A stretch of 64,000 nucleotides of DNA from Petrocella sp. FN5 (GTDB lineage: Bacteria; Bacillota; Clostridia; Lachnospirales; Vallitaleaceae), in contig NZ_JARGDP010000004.1 in the NCBI RefSeq assembly GCF_029210395.1, positions 1-64,000 of the forward strand, read 5' to 3'. The notes below the pieces were generated by a model. It ran no database searches. It was given only the letters and a program-made list of their open reading frames with translations, and was not told the origin of the DNA. Both the position numbers and the translations under genes were made by a program. Shown in pieces: positions 10,139 through 18,861 of the stretch. Positions within the stretch are counted from its first letter, which is position 1, and each line of letters opens with the position of its first letter.

Positions 10139-10224
10139 ATAATCCTCCTTTTATAATTTCTTACTTTCTCTTGTGGTTATACTGATTTTTCATGAAAAGC
10201 TTCATTCTTTATCAGTACAGATAT

Positions 10225-10253
10225 AGTATATCACACTTACATCATAAGGTAAA
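10225..10253 (-). promoter_or_regulatory. Possible hflK promoter
   Basis: On the minus strand, TTTACC (10248-10253), 17 bases, then TATACT (10225-10230). The -35 box matches the consensus at four of six positions, so this is a moderate call. Confidence 0.4.
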
Positions 10254-10362
10254 TATAATTTACTTATATCTTATATCATAAGAAAATTCTTCACTCAGAA
10301 AATACTTTCTCATTATCTTACTAACTATAACATAAATAGTGGTTTCTTTTATTAAAATACAA

Positions 10363-10404
10363 TAAAAAAAAGAAACCTTTTTATAGTTCTTTTATAAAAG
10401 GTTC
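10363..10404 (-). terminator. Terminator downstream of serC-serA-DUF1015
   Basis: On the minus strand an A/T-rich stem (AACCTTTTATA against TATAAAAAGGTT) ends in a run of eight T, about 140 bases past the DUF1015 stop codon. The 400-base gap 10139-10540 otherwise holds the hflK promoter region and a degenerate foldback repeat. Confidence 0.65.
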
Positions 10405-10430
10405 CTTGATGATTAAATAATAAGTGATCA

Positions 10431-10539
10431 TGTCAAAACTATAGGGTTGAACTATTACTTAAAACATATAGTTATGAATGTATCAAAGTAAACAATATGT
10501 CTTATGCTTTTTAGAGAAACTTAGTTTGACACTTTAACC
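10431..10539. repeat. Degenerate copy of the GGTTAA foldback repeat
   Basis: The right end TTAGTTTGACACTTTAACC and an inner block ATGTCAAAACTATAGGGTTG match the family best seen at 42778-42857 and 50865-50978. The left GGTTAA end is lost. It lies directly after the DUF1015 gene, whose stop codon begins two bases beyond the right end. Confidence 0.45.
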
Positions 10540-10540
10540 A

Positions 10541-11785
10541 TTATTCTAATAAATGTATAAACAATCCACTTCTAAGTTTTGGCTCAAACCAGGTCGATTT
10601 GGGCGGCATTAACTGATCGGCATCTGCTATTGCCATTAATTCTTCTATACTTGTGGGATACATTGCAAAACCAATTTTCATATCCGATTTGGTCCTTCGT
10701 GCAAGCTCTTCTAGACCTCTTATGCCACCAACAAAGTCAATACGCTGATCGATACGTGGATCTCCTATACCTAGTACCTTAGAAAGAAGGTTTAACTGTA
10801 GTATCGATACATCTAGGCTTAATACTGGGTCCTCATGGTTGTAGCTGTTCTCTTTGGCTTTTAGTAGATACCATATATCATCTAAAGTCATGGCAAACAT
10901 AGCCTTTTCCCTTGGCCTAATAGGCTCTTTACTGGTTTCAACAATCTCAAACTGCTTCTTTATTGCTTCAAAAAATTCAGATTCCGTTAAGCCATTAAGG
11001 TCTTTCACCACTCGATTATAATCCATTATACATAGTTGTTCATCTGGAAATGATACAGACAAGAAATAATTAAAGGCTTCATCCCCTGTATAGCCCGGAT
11101 TGGCTTCTCTTCGCATTTGAGCGACTTTCACAGCCGATGCAGCTCGATGATGCCCATCTGCTATGTAGAGCGTCTCAATAGCCTCAAACGCTTCCCTAAG
11201 GGACGTTATTGTTAGATCATCATCTACAGACCACACTCTATGTACAATGCCATCTTCTGCCACGAAATCGTATATTGGTTTGTTGTGAGTTTTCCATGCT
11301 TCAACCAATGCATTAACCGCATCATTCGATTTATAAGTCAGAAAAATCGGACCTGTGTTTGCATTACAATAATCCACATGATGGATTCGATCCGCTTCCT
11401 TATCTGCTCTGGTCTTCTCATGCTTCTTAATTTTATTATCCAGATACTCATCAACGGATGTACAACTAACAATACCAATTTGGCTACGACCATTCATAAC
11501 CAGTTCATACAAATATAAGGTGTTTTTATCGTCTTGAACAAAAGTTCCGTCTTCAATCCATGCATACAAAACATCGTGGGCTTTCTTATAGATTTGCTCA
11601 CTATGACTATCTACGGATTCATCAAAAAAGGTTTCTGCACGATCAATTGCCAAAAAAGAACGAGGATTTTTTTCTACAATTGCTCTGGCTTCTTTTGAAT
11701 TATAGACATCGTATGGCAAAGCCGCTACTTCTTTAACGAGGTCTATGGCAGGTCTAACCGCCATAAATGGTTTAATGATTGACAT
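10541..11785 (-). CDS. DUF1015 family protein of the serine cluster
   Basis: A 414-residue soluble protein of the DUF1015 family, recognised from its N-terminus (IKPFMAVRPA, AALPYDVYNSKEAR), a central IADGHHRAASA motif and a C-terminal FVGGIRGLEEL segment. No biochemical role is established to my knowledge. It is the third gene after serC and serA on the same strand (about 100 bases after serA), an association seen in other Clostridia, so a role linked to serine metabolism is a reasonable inference only. ATG 11785 has AAAGGAGG upstream. Confidence 0.85.
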   Translation of the reverse strand: MSIIKPFMAVRPAIDLVKEVAALPYDVYNSKEARAIVEKNPRSFLAIDRAETFFDESVDSHSEQIYKKAHDVLYAWIEDGTFVQDDKNTLYLYELVMNGRSQIGIVSCTSVDEYLDNKIKKHEKTRADKEADRIHHVDYCNANTGPIFLTYKSNDAVNALVEAWKTHNKPIYDFVAEDGIVHRVWSVDDDLTITSLREAFEAIETLYIADGHHRAASAVKVAQMRREANPGYTGDEAFNYFLSVSFPDEQLCIMDYNRVVKDLNGLTESEFFEAIKKQFEIVETSKEPIRPREKAMFAMTLDDIWYLLKAKENSYNHEDPVLSLDVSILQLNLLSKVLGIGDPRIDQRIDFVGGIRGLEELARRTKSDMKIGFAMYPTSIEELMAIADADQLMPPKSTWFEPKLRSGLFIHLLE

Positions 11786-11818
11786 GTTCTGCCTCCTTTT
11801 CTTTCCTTGCTTATTCTA

Positions 11819-11853
11819 GAAAGGGCCAGATCATTTCTAATCTAGCCCTTTAT
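11819..11853 (-). terminator. Hairpin between serA and the DUF1015 gene
   Basis: AAAGGGC-(C/T)AGAT arms pair across a short loop (AAAGGGCTAGAT against ATCTGGCCCTTT on the minus strand). The following T run is short, so it may be a partial terminator or a processing hairpin. Confidence 0.45.
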
Positions 11854-11867
11854 GATTTATGGTATAC

Positions 11868-11885
11868 AGTTTTGACGCTTTAACC
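11868..11885. repeat. Half copy of the GGTTAA foldback repeat
   Basis: AGTTTTGACGCTTTAACC matches the right end of the dispersed repeat family. No matching left end is present; the site touches the end of serA. Confidence 0.4.
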
Positions 11886-11887
11886 AT

Positions 11888-13051
11888 TTATTTAATTATT
11901 CTAACTTTTACAACACCGTCAATCTTCCCTAGGGCTGTGACGATTTCTTTTGTAGCTTCATTTTCAATATCCAGCATGGTATATGCCCAATCTCCACGAC
12001 TCTTATTGATCATATCTGCAATATTAATATTATGGTCAGCTAGTATACTTGTGATTTGACTAACCATATTGGGGATATTCTTATGGTTAACAGCAATCCT
12101 GCTGGCAACCGGGCAAACACCCATATCGCAATCTGGATAATTCACTGAATTGATGATGTTTCCATTTTCAAGGTATTCCATAACCTGACTAACAGCCATA
12201 ATAGCGCAATTGGTTTCTGATTCCGGCGTTGAAGCTCCAAGATGTGGTATTGCAATAACATTTTTCATTTTGATACTATGCGCATTGGGAAAATCGGTAA
12301 CATAATTGCTAACTTTACCGCTTTCTAAGGCTTTTGACATAGCATCATCATCTACCAATTCTGCTCTTGAGAAATTAAGAATCTTAACACCATTTTCCAT
12401 TAAGGCAATGCTATCCTCATTAATCATACCTTTTGTTGCCTCTACAAGTGGTACATGAACAGATATATAATCTGATTTCGAGTAGATTTCTTCAATTGTT
12501 TTAACTGTAGAAACACTTCTAGATAACTTTAAAGCATGTCCAACGGATAAGAAAGGATCATATCCAATGACTTTCATACCCAAACCACTTGCCGCATTGG
12601 CTGTTAAAACACCAATTGCACCCAGTCCGATAATACCTAAAGTTTTTCCTTTTATCTCCGGTCCTGCAAAATTAGATTTACCGGCTTCTACTAATTTAGG
12701 AATCTCATCGCCTTCGTCTACCAATGTCTTGGCCCACTCTATGGCACCCACAATATTTCTTGATGCTAATAATAGACCGGCCACTACCAATTCTTTTACG
12801 CCATTTGCATTAGCACCTGGCGTATTAAATACGACAATCCCTTTTTCAGCACATTTATCAACTGGTACATTGTTGGTTCCGGCACCGGCTCTAGCAATAG
12901 CTTGTAGCTTCGTATCCAGTGGGTAATCATGCATCTTAAAGCTTCTCAAAACAATTGCATCTACATCGCCTTCTTCAACAATTTGGTATTCACTTGTAAA
13001 AATATCTAATCCTTCTTGATCTATTTTATTTAAAGTCTTAATATTATACAT
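11888..13051 (-). CDS. serA: D-3-phosphoglycerate dehydrogenase with ACT domain
   Basis: Oxidises 3-phosphoglycerate as the first step of serine synthesis. The 387-residue protein has a substrate-binding domain, the NAD-binding fold (LGIIGLGAIGVLTANAA, about 145-165), catalytic residues in NFSRAELVDD (Arg) and IPHLGASTPESE (His), and a C-terminal ACT domain (about 315-387) that usually senses serine. Some residues in this group differ from the textbook form, for example NFSRAELV where NTARG is more common. It follows serC by 17 bases with an AGGAGGA site. Confidence 0.93.
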   Translation of the reverse strand: MYNIKTLNKIDQEGLDIFTSEYQIVEEGDVDAIVLRSFKMHDYPLDTKLQAIARAGAGTNNVPVDKCAEKGIVVFNTPGANANGVKELVVAGLLLASRNIVGAIEWAKTLVDEGDEIPKLVEAGKSNFAGPEIKGKTLGIIGLGAIGVLTANAASGLGMKVIGYDPFLSVGHALKLSRSVSTVKTIEEIYSKSDYISVHVPLVEATKGMINEDSIALMENGVKILNFSRAELVDDDAMSKALESGKVSNYVTDFPNAHSIKMKNVIAIPHLGASTPESETNCAIMAVSQVMEYLENGNIINSVNYPDCDMGVCPVASRIAVNHKNIPNMVSQITSILADHNINIADMINKSRGDWAYTMLDIENEATKEIVTALGKIDGVVKVRIIK

Positions 13052-13068
13052 CTAATCCTCCTATGAAC

Positions 13069-14151
13069 CTATTTGTATGTTGCTTCAAATTCTTTCATGA
13101 AATCCACGAGAGCTTGTACTCCTACAACAGGCATAGCGTTATAAATACTAGCACGCATTCCACCTACACTTCTGTGACCCTTTAGATTAACAAAGCCATT
13201 TTTCTCTGCTTCCTTAATAAAAATTGCATCCAATTCCTTTGAAGGTGTCAGAAATGGTATGTTCATGAGTGAACGATCTTCTTTAACAACTGTTCCTTTG
13301 AAAAAGTCGCTGCTATCTAATAAATTATAGATCATTGATGCCTTAAGGTTGTTTATTTTTTCTATGGCCTCTATACCACCTAACTTTATAAGCCATTTGA
13401 ATACCAGTCCAGCCATATAAATACTATATGTAGGTGGTGTGTTATACATTGAACCATTCTCAGCATGCACACTGTATTGAAGCATAGATGGTACTGAAGC
13501 TTCCGCTTTTCCAATTAGATCTTCCCGTATAATGACGACGGTTACACCTGCAGGTCCCATATTCTTTTGAGCACCTGCATAAATAAGGCCAAACTTACTA
13601 ACATCTATTACTTCTGATAATATATTGGAGGACATGTCTGCTACCAATGGCACATCACCTGTGTCCGGCAGATTCTTAAATACTGTTCCATAGATGGTGT
13701 TGTTGGTTGTAATGTGAAAGTAATCAGCATCCTTAGTAAAAGTACTTGGATCCAGTTTAGGAATATAGTTGAAAGTTGCTTCTTCTGATGAGGCCAACAC
13801 ATTAACTTGACCGAATTTTTTCGCTTCTGAAATGGCCTTTTTCGACCATGCGCCTGTATTAACAAAGTCTGCTTTTTTTGAGTTGACCATGAGATTTAGT
13901 GGCACCATGGCAAATTGAGTGGATGCGCCACCTTGAAGAAACAACACTTTATAATTATCTGGAATATTCATGAGTTGACGCAAAGAGGCTTCTGCTTCAC
14001 TTACAATATTTTCATATACGGACGATCTATGGCTCATTTCCATTACGGACATGCCTGAATCCTCATAGTTCAACATTTCTGATGCGGCTTGTTCTAAAAC
14101 TTCTTCTGGTAATACGGATGGACCTGCTGAAAAATTATATAGTCTTTCCAC
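13069..14151 (-). CDS. serC: Phosphoserine aminotransferase
   Basis: PLP enzyme that turns 3-phosphohydroxypyruvate into phosphoserine. About 360 residues. The N-terminus YNFSAGPSVLPEEVL and the PLP-lysine motif GLIYAGAQKNMGPAG are diagnostic. I place the start at the GTG 14151 because AGGAG lies 7-8 bases upstream and the product then begins MERLYNFSAGP, as in relatives; an in-frame GTG at 14160 overlaps the Shine-Dalgarno. First gene of serC-serA-DUF1015, driven by the promoter at 14251-14279. No serB is in the window. Confidence 0.93.
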   Translation of the reverse strand: MERLYNFSAGPSVLPEEVLEQAASEMLNYEDSGMSVMEMSHRSSVYENIVSEAEASLRQLMNIPDNYKVLFLQGGASTQFAMVPLNLMVNSKKADFVNTGAWSKKAISEAKKFGQVNVLASSEEATFNYIPKLDPSTFTKDADYFHITTNNTIYGTVFKNLPDTGDVPLVADMSSNILSEVIDVSKFGLIYAGAQKNMGPAGVTVVIIREDLIGKAEASVPSMLQYSVHAENGSMYNTPPTYSIYMAGLVFKWLIKLGGIEAIEKINNLKASMIYNLLDSSDFFKGTVVKEDRSLMNIPFLTPSKELDAIFIKEAEKNGFVNLKGHRSVGGMRASIYNAMPVVGVQALVDFMKEFEATYK

Positions 14152-14250
14152 GTTTCTCACTCCTATTTCTAAAAATCTACATTAAATTAAGTTACGATAA
14201 TAATTTAACATATTCACAGCTTCATTTCACCGTGTTAAATCATTAAATAT

Positions 14251-14279
14251 ATAATATAACAAGATATATTTTTAGTCAA
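14251..14279 (-). promoter_or_regulatory. serC operon promoter
   Basis: On the minus strand, TTGACT (14274-14279), a 17-base spacer and TATTAT (14251-14256). I looked for a T-box or riboswitch in the leader (14152-14245) and found none. Confidence 0.7.
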
Positions 14280-14573
14280 CTAAAAAAATCGATGCATCTA
14301 CATCGTGTGTCTTTGAATCGTGGACATAAGTAGTTGTCTTGCTTACATTAATCGTTAATATGTTGTCATATTAAGTGTTTTCATTTAATATATCACTGGA
14401 TTTTATATAAAAATACATTTGCTTTAAATCTCATGTTATCATTGTCCAGTATAGAACGTCACCATTCTTTTTCAACAAATGCCTCTTTAACCATTCATTT
14501 TTTTAGAAATATGTTATAATTTTCTTAAGGTGTCAATATTTAGTTTTATGAAATAAATGATAGGAGATATAAT
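14280..14573. other. Intergenic region between serC and the XRE gene
   Basis: Together with 14152-14279 this is a 420-base AT-rich gap between divergent genes. It holds the serC promoter and, near 14513, a TATAAT on the plus strand suitable as a -10 for the next gene, though no good -35 is visible. I see no structured RNA or small gene. Confidence 0.4.
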
Positions 14574-14999
14574 ATGCTTTTGGATGAAACGATGCAATTG
14601 ATTGAAGAACTAAAGTCTTCAAAAGATTTATTCGCTTACTTAAAAAAATATGATTTAAGCAGTTCCAACATGTCTTTTGTAGATTACTTAAATACGCTTT
14701 TTGACCAGTCAAACAAAAAAAAATCAGATATTATCCGCTCAATGAATATGACAAGATCCTATGCTTATGAGATTTTTTCAGGTTCCAAAAATCCATCCCG
14801 TGATAAGACACTAATGCTCAGTTATGGATTATCTTTAGATTACGAAGCTACTCAGAGACTTTTAACCTTAGCAAAACATAATCCCCTTCATCCAAAGGAC
14901 AAAAGGGATTCAATCATCATATATACGATTTACAATAAAATGAACCTTATTCATGCCAATATGCTGCTCTTAGAATGCAAAGAAACCATACTTGCTTAA
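14574..14999 (+). CDS. Small XRE-like helix-turn-helix protein
   Basis: A 141-residue protein with a helix-turn-helix region in its middle (about 45-85): KKKSDIIRSMNMTRSYAYEIFSGSKNPSRDKTLML split over two helices, where the family Ser/Arg and Gly-turn positions are kept. The C-terminus (DYEATQRLLTLA, LHPKDKRDSIII) resembles a group of clostridial regulators that respond to unknown signals. No ligand domain is visible. AGGAG precedes the ATG. It converges on the rhomboid-like gene with only five bases between the stop codons and no room for a terminator. Confidence 0.65.
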   Translation: MLLDETMQLIEELKSSKDLFAYLKKYDLSSSNMSFVDYLNTLFDQSNKKKSDIIRSMNMTRSYAYEIFSGSKNPSRDKTLMLSYGLSLDYEATQRLLTLAKHNPLHPKDKRDSIIIYTIYNKMNLIHANMLLLECKETILA

Positions 15000-15004
15000 G
15001 TCCA

Positions 15005-15850
15005 TCATTCTTCCTTTACATGGGTATGGCTTAATATGTGTTCCGTACAATACTCATGTCTGCCTTCACATTTTGAACAATATCTGAATTCAAGACTCGG
15101 ATCATCCACTTCTGTTCTATTACAAACTTCACAGCAATGAAAAGCCACTTGAATAACCTCACCTTGTTTTGCCTTTGGTTTTGCTTTTGGTGTTGGTTTG
15201 TTTGCTTGTCGGTATTGCTGTTTTCGATACGTTTGCTTGCTTTTGCTAATCAAAGACGGTCCAAAAAACAGAATAAAATTGAGTACGCCTGCGAAAATAA
15301 TAATTTTCTGAGGTATAGGACTTACTAAAAACTCCCATAATAATAGTCCACCGAATATATAACCGATGTATTTCATTTTGACAGGTAGAATAAAGTATAT
15401 CCGAACTTCAAAATTAGGAATAATGGCTGCAAGTGCAAAGAGCATGGTCATATTAAGATAGTAATTTGTCAAAGGGATTGCAATCATACCCCCATATAAG
15501 GCTTCGACAATAACACCTGCAATAATAGTACCTACAGTACCCACTAAGTAATAAACATTGAAACGGAAGGAACCCCAGTATTGTTCAATGGTTCTACCAG
15601 CAAACAAAAAGAACAGTAGAGAAAAAATAATCCATAATAAACTACTGGTTCTAGGTAGAAAAATAAATGTAAAAATACGCCAAACTTGTCCCTCCATCAC
15701 AAGCTTCGGTGAAAAAGCCAATACATTATAAATAGAAGGGTTTATAAGCCCAAATACAAAAACAAGCGCCATACCACCAACAACATACTGAATCAAATTA
15801 GGAATTGCATATTTGTGATACTTTTTTTCCAGTCGATCTAACCACTTCAT
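15005..15850 (-). CDS. Rhomboid-fold membrane protein lacking the protease serine, with C-terminal zinc-binding tail
   Basis: The 281-residue protein has about six membrane segments arranged as in rhomboids (residues 15-195), including the loop-1 region WRIFTFIFLP and the Glu-rich turn after the second helix. At the place where active rhomboids have GxSx before helix 4, it reads YLNMTMLFALAA, with no serine, so it is predicted to be an inactive (pseudo-) rhomboid. A basic Lys/Pro/Gln linker (about 205-232) leads to a Cys/His-rich tail (CCEVC, YCSKC, YCTEHILSHTH) that looks like a zinc site. Monocistronic. Function unknown. Confidence 0.7.
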   Translation of the reverse strand: MKWLDRLEKKYHKYAIPNLIQYVVGGMALVFVFGLINPSIYNVLAFSPKLVMEGQVWRIFTFIFLPRTSSLLWIIFSLLFFLFAGRTIEQYWGSFRFNVYYLVGTVGTIIAGVIVEALYGGMIAIPLTNYYLNMTMLFALAAIIPNFEVRIYFILPVKMKYIGYIFGGLLLWEFLVSPIPQKIIIFAGVLNFILFFGPSLISKSKQTYRKQQYRQANKPTPKAKPKAKQGEVIQVAFHCCEVCNRTEVDDPSLEFRYCSKCEGRHEYCTEHILSHTHVKEE

Positions 15851-16024
15851 GTCATCACTCCAAGTCTTATTGAATTATCTAATCAACTTTTCATAAATCT
15901 ATAAGTTGAATAATCTGTTTATATTGTTACAAACTTCTTTATTTGTTTTGCAATACTTTTTGTGTTCTAAGCTTATGAATTTTATAGTAATTAATTATAC
16001 CATCTTCAGTTGTTTTTTTCCATT

Positions 16025-16936
16025 TTAATTACTCGGATGATCTGTCAATGATGACTCAATAATCTGATCTAAGACTTCTTCATAACTAAGTCCCATAGCC
16101 ATAGCGCTTTTAGGTAAATGGCTAAATCTTGTCATCCCCGGTAATGTATTAATTTCTATGACATAAATCTGTCCTTCTTGAATTATTATGTCGATACGGG
16201 CATAGGTTTTTAATCTGAATAAAAACCAACATAGACTTGCTATTGATTTTATTTCATTTGTTATTTCTTCATCTAAGATTGCAAGCTTCTGTATGTTGTC
16301 ATTTTCAGAATATTTGGCCGTATAATCATAAAAGGTCATGTTCGGCTGAACACTTAATACAGGAATAATCTCACCTTTTATCATGCTACAAGTGATTTCC
16401 TGACCTTTTATCCACTCTTCCACAATCACTTCATCATCATATATAAAGCTATCTGCAAGTAAGGCATCTATTTCTTCATAGGTATAGGCAATATGAATAC
16501 CTATGCTGGATCCTCCTTGGTTGGGTTTTATAATCACTGGCAATGATAGGCCATAAAACAAGTCAACACTCATGGGATAATCTTTTTTTACCATTATCCA
16601 TTTTGGCGTCTTTACACCATGGCTTTCCATAATAAGCTTGCTGATATTCTTATCTAAGCATATGGCACTTGAGGCAATGCCACTTCCAGAATATGGTATT
16701 TCTAAAGCTTCTAACAGAGCCTGCACCTTACCATCCTCACCATTTTTCCCATGTAAAGCCAAAAGGGCAAAATCTATTCTTCCATGCCATTTTAAAATAT
16801 CTTTAGGCTTCTCAATCACCACTTCAATCACATCATATTTATTCTTATTTAAGTGTTTGACAAACTCTGCGCCGGTAAGCATTGAAACTTGATGTTCACA
16901 GGAGTCACCACCCATAACCACACCTACTCTTAACAT
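16025..16936 (-). CDS. ddl: D-alanine--D-alanine ligase
   Basis: ATP-grasp enzyme that makes the D-Ala-D-Ala dipeptide of peptidoglycan. The 303-residue protein shows VVMGGDSCEHQVSMLTG near the start, IIKPNQGGSSIGI for ATP binding and EINTLPGMTRFSHLPK for metal and substrate binding. I start at ATG 16936, which has AGAGGAA upstream and overlaps the lipA end by seven bases, indicating coupling. Last gene of the jetA-jetB-jetC-lplA-lipA-ddl run. A D-Ala-D-Lac or D-Ala-D-Ser preference cannot be excluded by eye, but nothing suggests a van cluster. Confidence 0.88.
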   Translation of the reverse strand: MLRVGVVMGGDSCEHQVSMLTGAEFVKHLNKNKYDVIEVVIEKPKDILKWHGRIDFALLALHGKNGEDGKVQALLEALEIPYSGSGIASSAICLDKNISKLIMESHGVKTPKWIMVKKDYPMSVDLFYGLSLPVIIKPNQGGSSIGIHIAYTYEEIDALLADSFIYDDEVIVEEWIKGQEITCSMIKGEIIPVLSVQPNMTFYDYTAKYSENDNIQKLAILDEEITNEIKSIASLCWFLFRLKTYARIDIIIQEGQIYVIEINTLPGMTRFSHLPKSAMAMGLSYEEVLDQIIESSLTDHPSN

Positions 16937-17838
16937 CCCAAATTCCTCTCTTTCTCCACCCACTCCTTATCCCTACCAGCAGATGACAACATTTGTTCGT
17001 ACAAATCTTTAGCATAATAGGAACTTCTAACTAATGGTGCTGATGCTACTCCGATGATTCCGATGGATTTTGCATACGTAGCCAAAAGCTCAAAAACTTG
17101 AGGCGTAATATACTCAGTCATTTTAATATGATCTTGTGACGGTTGGAGGTATTGCCCTATGGTCAAGCAATCTACACCTGCTTTTTTTAGATCAGATATG
17201 ACGGCCTTAACCTCATCTATAGTTTCTCCTAACCCTAACATAAGACCAGATTTTGTCAATATGTTTGAGTTTTTTTTCTTAATGTAGCTTAGAACCTTAA
17301 GGCTGCGCTTATAATCCGCCTCCGGTCTTACCGTCTTATACAGCCTTGGCACTGTTTCCACGTTATGGTTGATGACTGCAGGTTCTGCCTCAATAACCAA
17401 ATCAATGGCTTTACTATCATACTGCATATCTGGAATCAATACTTCTACAATCGTCTTATTTGAAACTTTTTTTATAGCATTAATCGTGCTTACAAACAAG
17501 GATGCACCTTGATCCGGTAAATCATCTCTGGTCACAGATGTTATAACCGCATGAACCAATCCCAAGTCCTTAACAGCCAGTGCCACCCTAGTCGGTTCAA
17601 GTAAGTCAGGCTCTTCTAAAATACCTTGTCTTATATTACAAAACCTACAGTTACGTGTACATTGGTTACCTAATATCATAAACGTTGCTGTTCTTTTACT
17701 ATAACAATCCACCCTATTAGGGCAATTGGCTTCTTCACAAACTGTTGTCAGCTTATGAGATTTAATAATCTCATTGACTGAATTGTATTTGATTGTATCA
17801 CTTAAGCGTACTCTTAACCATGCCGGTTTTCTCTCCAT
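16930..17838 (-). CDS. lipA: Lipoyl synthase
   Basis: Radical-SAM enzyme that inserts sulfur into protein-bound octanoyl groups. The 302-residue protein has both required cysteine sets: the auxiliary cluster motif CEEANCPNRVDC (C-x4-C-x5-C) and the radical SAM motif CTRNCRFC. The C-terminal family segment RSSYYAKDLYEQ includes the Arg-Ser-Ser that caps the auxiliary cluster. ATG 17838 has GATAGGAG at good spacing; the ATG at 17844 sits on the Shine-Dalgarno. It lies directly after lplA, so scavenging and synthesis of lipoate are encoded together. Confidence 0.94.
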   Translation of the reverse strand: MERKPAWLRVRLSDTIKYNSVNEIIKSHKLTTVCEEANCPNRVDCYSKRTATFMILGNQCTRNCRFCNIRQGILEEPDLLEPTRVALAVKDLGLVHAVITSVTRDDLPDQGASLFVSTINAIKKVSNKTIVEVLIPDMQYDSKAIDLVIEAEPAVINHNVETVPRLYKTVRPEADYKRSLKVLSYIKKKNSNILTKSGLMLGLGETIDEVKAVISDLKKAGVDCLTIGQYLQPSQDHIKMTEYITPQVFELLATYAKSIGIIGVASAPLVRSSYYAKDLYEQMLSSAGRDKEWVEKERNLGC

Positions 17839-17847
17839 ACCCATCTC

Positions 17848-18834
17848 CTATCCTTGACAAATGACGCTTACCAACTCTTCGACCATAATCTTTCCCATAT
17901 AGGGATATAAATCAATATGCTCAAGTACTTCTGTTAATGCCTGTTTATCATGTTTTACGCCAATTAACATCGATTCAATGTTCTCAATAGGTTCATAACC
18001 AAAAAAATCACCTTGAATGGAAATCTCCCCAATTAGACCTTTATTTACATTCAATCCTATTTCTATTAAGCCGCCACTGAATTTTTGACAATGCCTATAG
18101 CTGTATTTTGGAGATTTTCCAAAATTCCAATCCCACGTCTCATACTTAGATTGAACCAGATTTATAATGCCTTCATGATCTTCTTTAGAAATTGGATAAT
18201 ACGTAAATCCCTCAAAATTTTTAGCTATAAAGTCATATAACCCTTGTTTGAATTCTAAAATGGTCAAAGGTCCTTGACTCAAATGATTGCTGATATTTGT
18301 CACTCTAGACGCTGCTGATTTAATGGCTTTATCTTGAAATTTCTCTTTTCTAGGGGTCAGAGCCTTGGTCAAATCTGATAATGAAGAATCAAATAGTAAG
18401 GTTCCATGATGAATCACTTTGCTCTTTATTCTATATTGTGCGTTACCGGAGAATTTTTTCCCTTCAATGGTCATATCATTTCTACCAGAGAACACAGCAG
18501 GCACGCCCAAAAATCTCAAATATTTTAATATTGGTTTTGTGAACTTTTCAAAGTCTGTATAATCAGAAGGGTTGCTTTCTATGAAGGTGAAGTTCATATT
18601 ACCTCGGTCACAAAAGACTGTTCCGCCACCCGACCTACGTCTTACGACAGGTATTTTATTGGCTTCTACATATTCAACATTAATTTCCGAATAAGTATTC
18701 TGATGTCTCCCAATTAAGATTGAGGGTACACTTGTCCACATCATAAAGATATCCTCATCATAATGGGTCGCCATGTATTCTTCACAAGCCAGGTTATAGT
18801 AAGCTGATGTGTTTTCGTTTAGTATTAATCGCAT
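17848..18834 (-). CDS. lplA: Lipoate--protein ligase
   Basis: Attaches lipoate to lipoyl domains (for example GcvH or 2-oxoacid dehydrogenase E2). The 328-residue protein has the catalytic-domain motifs SILIGRHQNTYSEIN, RRRSGGGTVFCDRGNMNF and KFSGNAQY with the active-site lysine, followed by a C-terminal accessory domain. An AGGAGGCAACAAAA site precedes its ATG, 28 bases after the jetC stop codon, with no terminator in between. The lipoylated targets are not in the window. Confidence 0.92.
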   Translation of the reverse strand: MRLILNENTSAYYNLACEEYMATHYDEDIFMMWTSVPSILIGRHQNTYSEINVEYVEANKIPVVRRRSGGGTVFCDRGNMNFTFIESNPSDYTDFEKFTKPILKYLRFLGVPAVFSGRNDMTIEGKKFSGNAQYRIKSKVIHHGTLLFDSSLSDLTKALTPRKEKFQDKAIKSAASRVTNISNHLSQGPLTILEFKQGLYDFIAKNFEGFTYYPISKEDHEGIINLVQSKYETWDWNFGKSPKYSYRHCQKFSGGLIEIGLNVNKGLIGEISIQGDFFGYEPIENIESMLIGVKHDKQALTEVLEHIDLYPYMGKIMVEELVSVICQG

Positions 18835-18861
18835 TTTTGTTGCCTCCTATCTTCAATGGGC

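Noticed and set aside
14152-14573. T-box or riboswitch ahead of serC
   Set aside because: No TGGNACCGCG-like box or other known conserved core; the leader is short and AT-rich.
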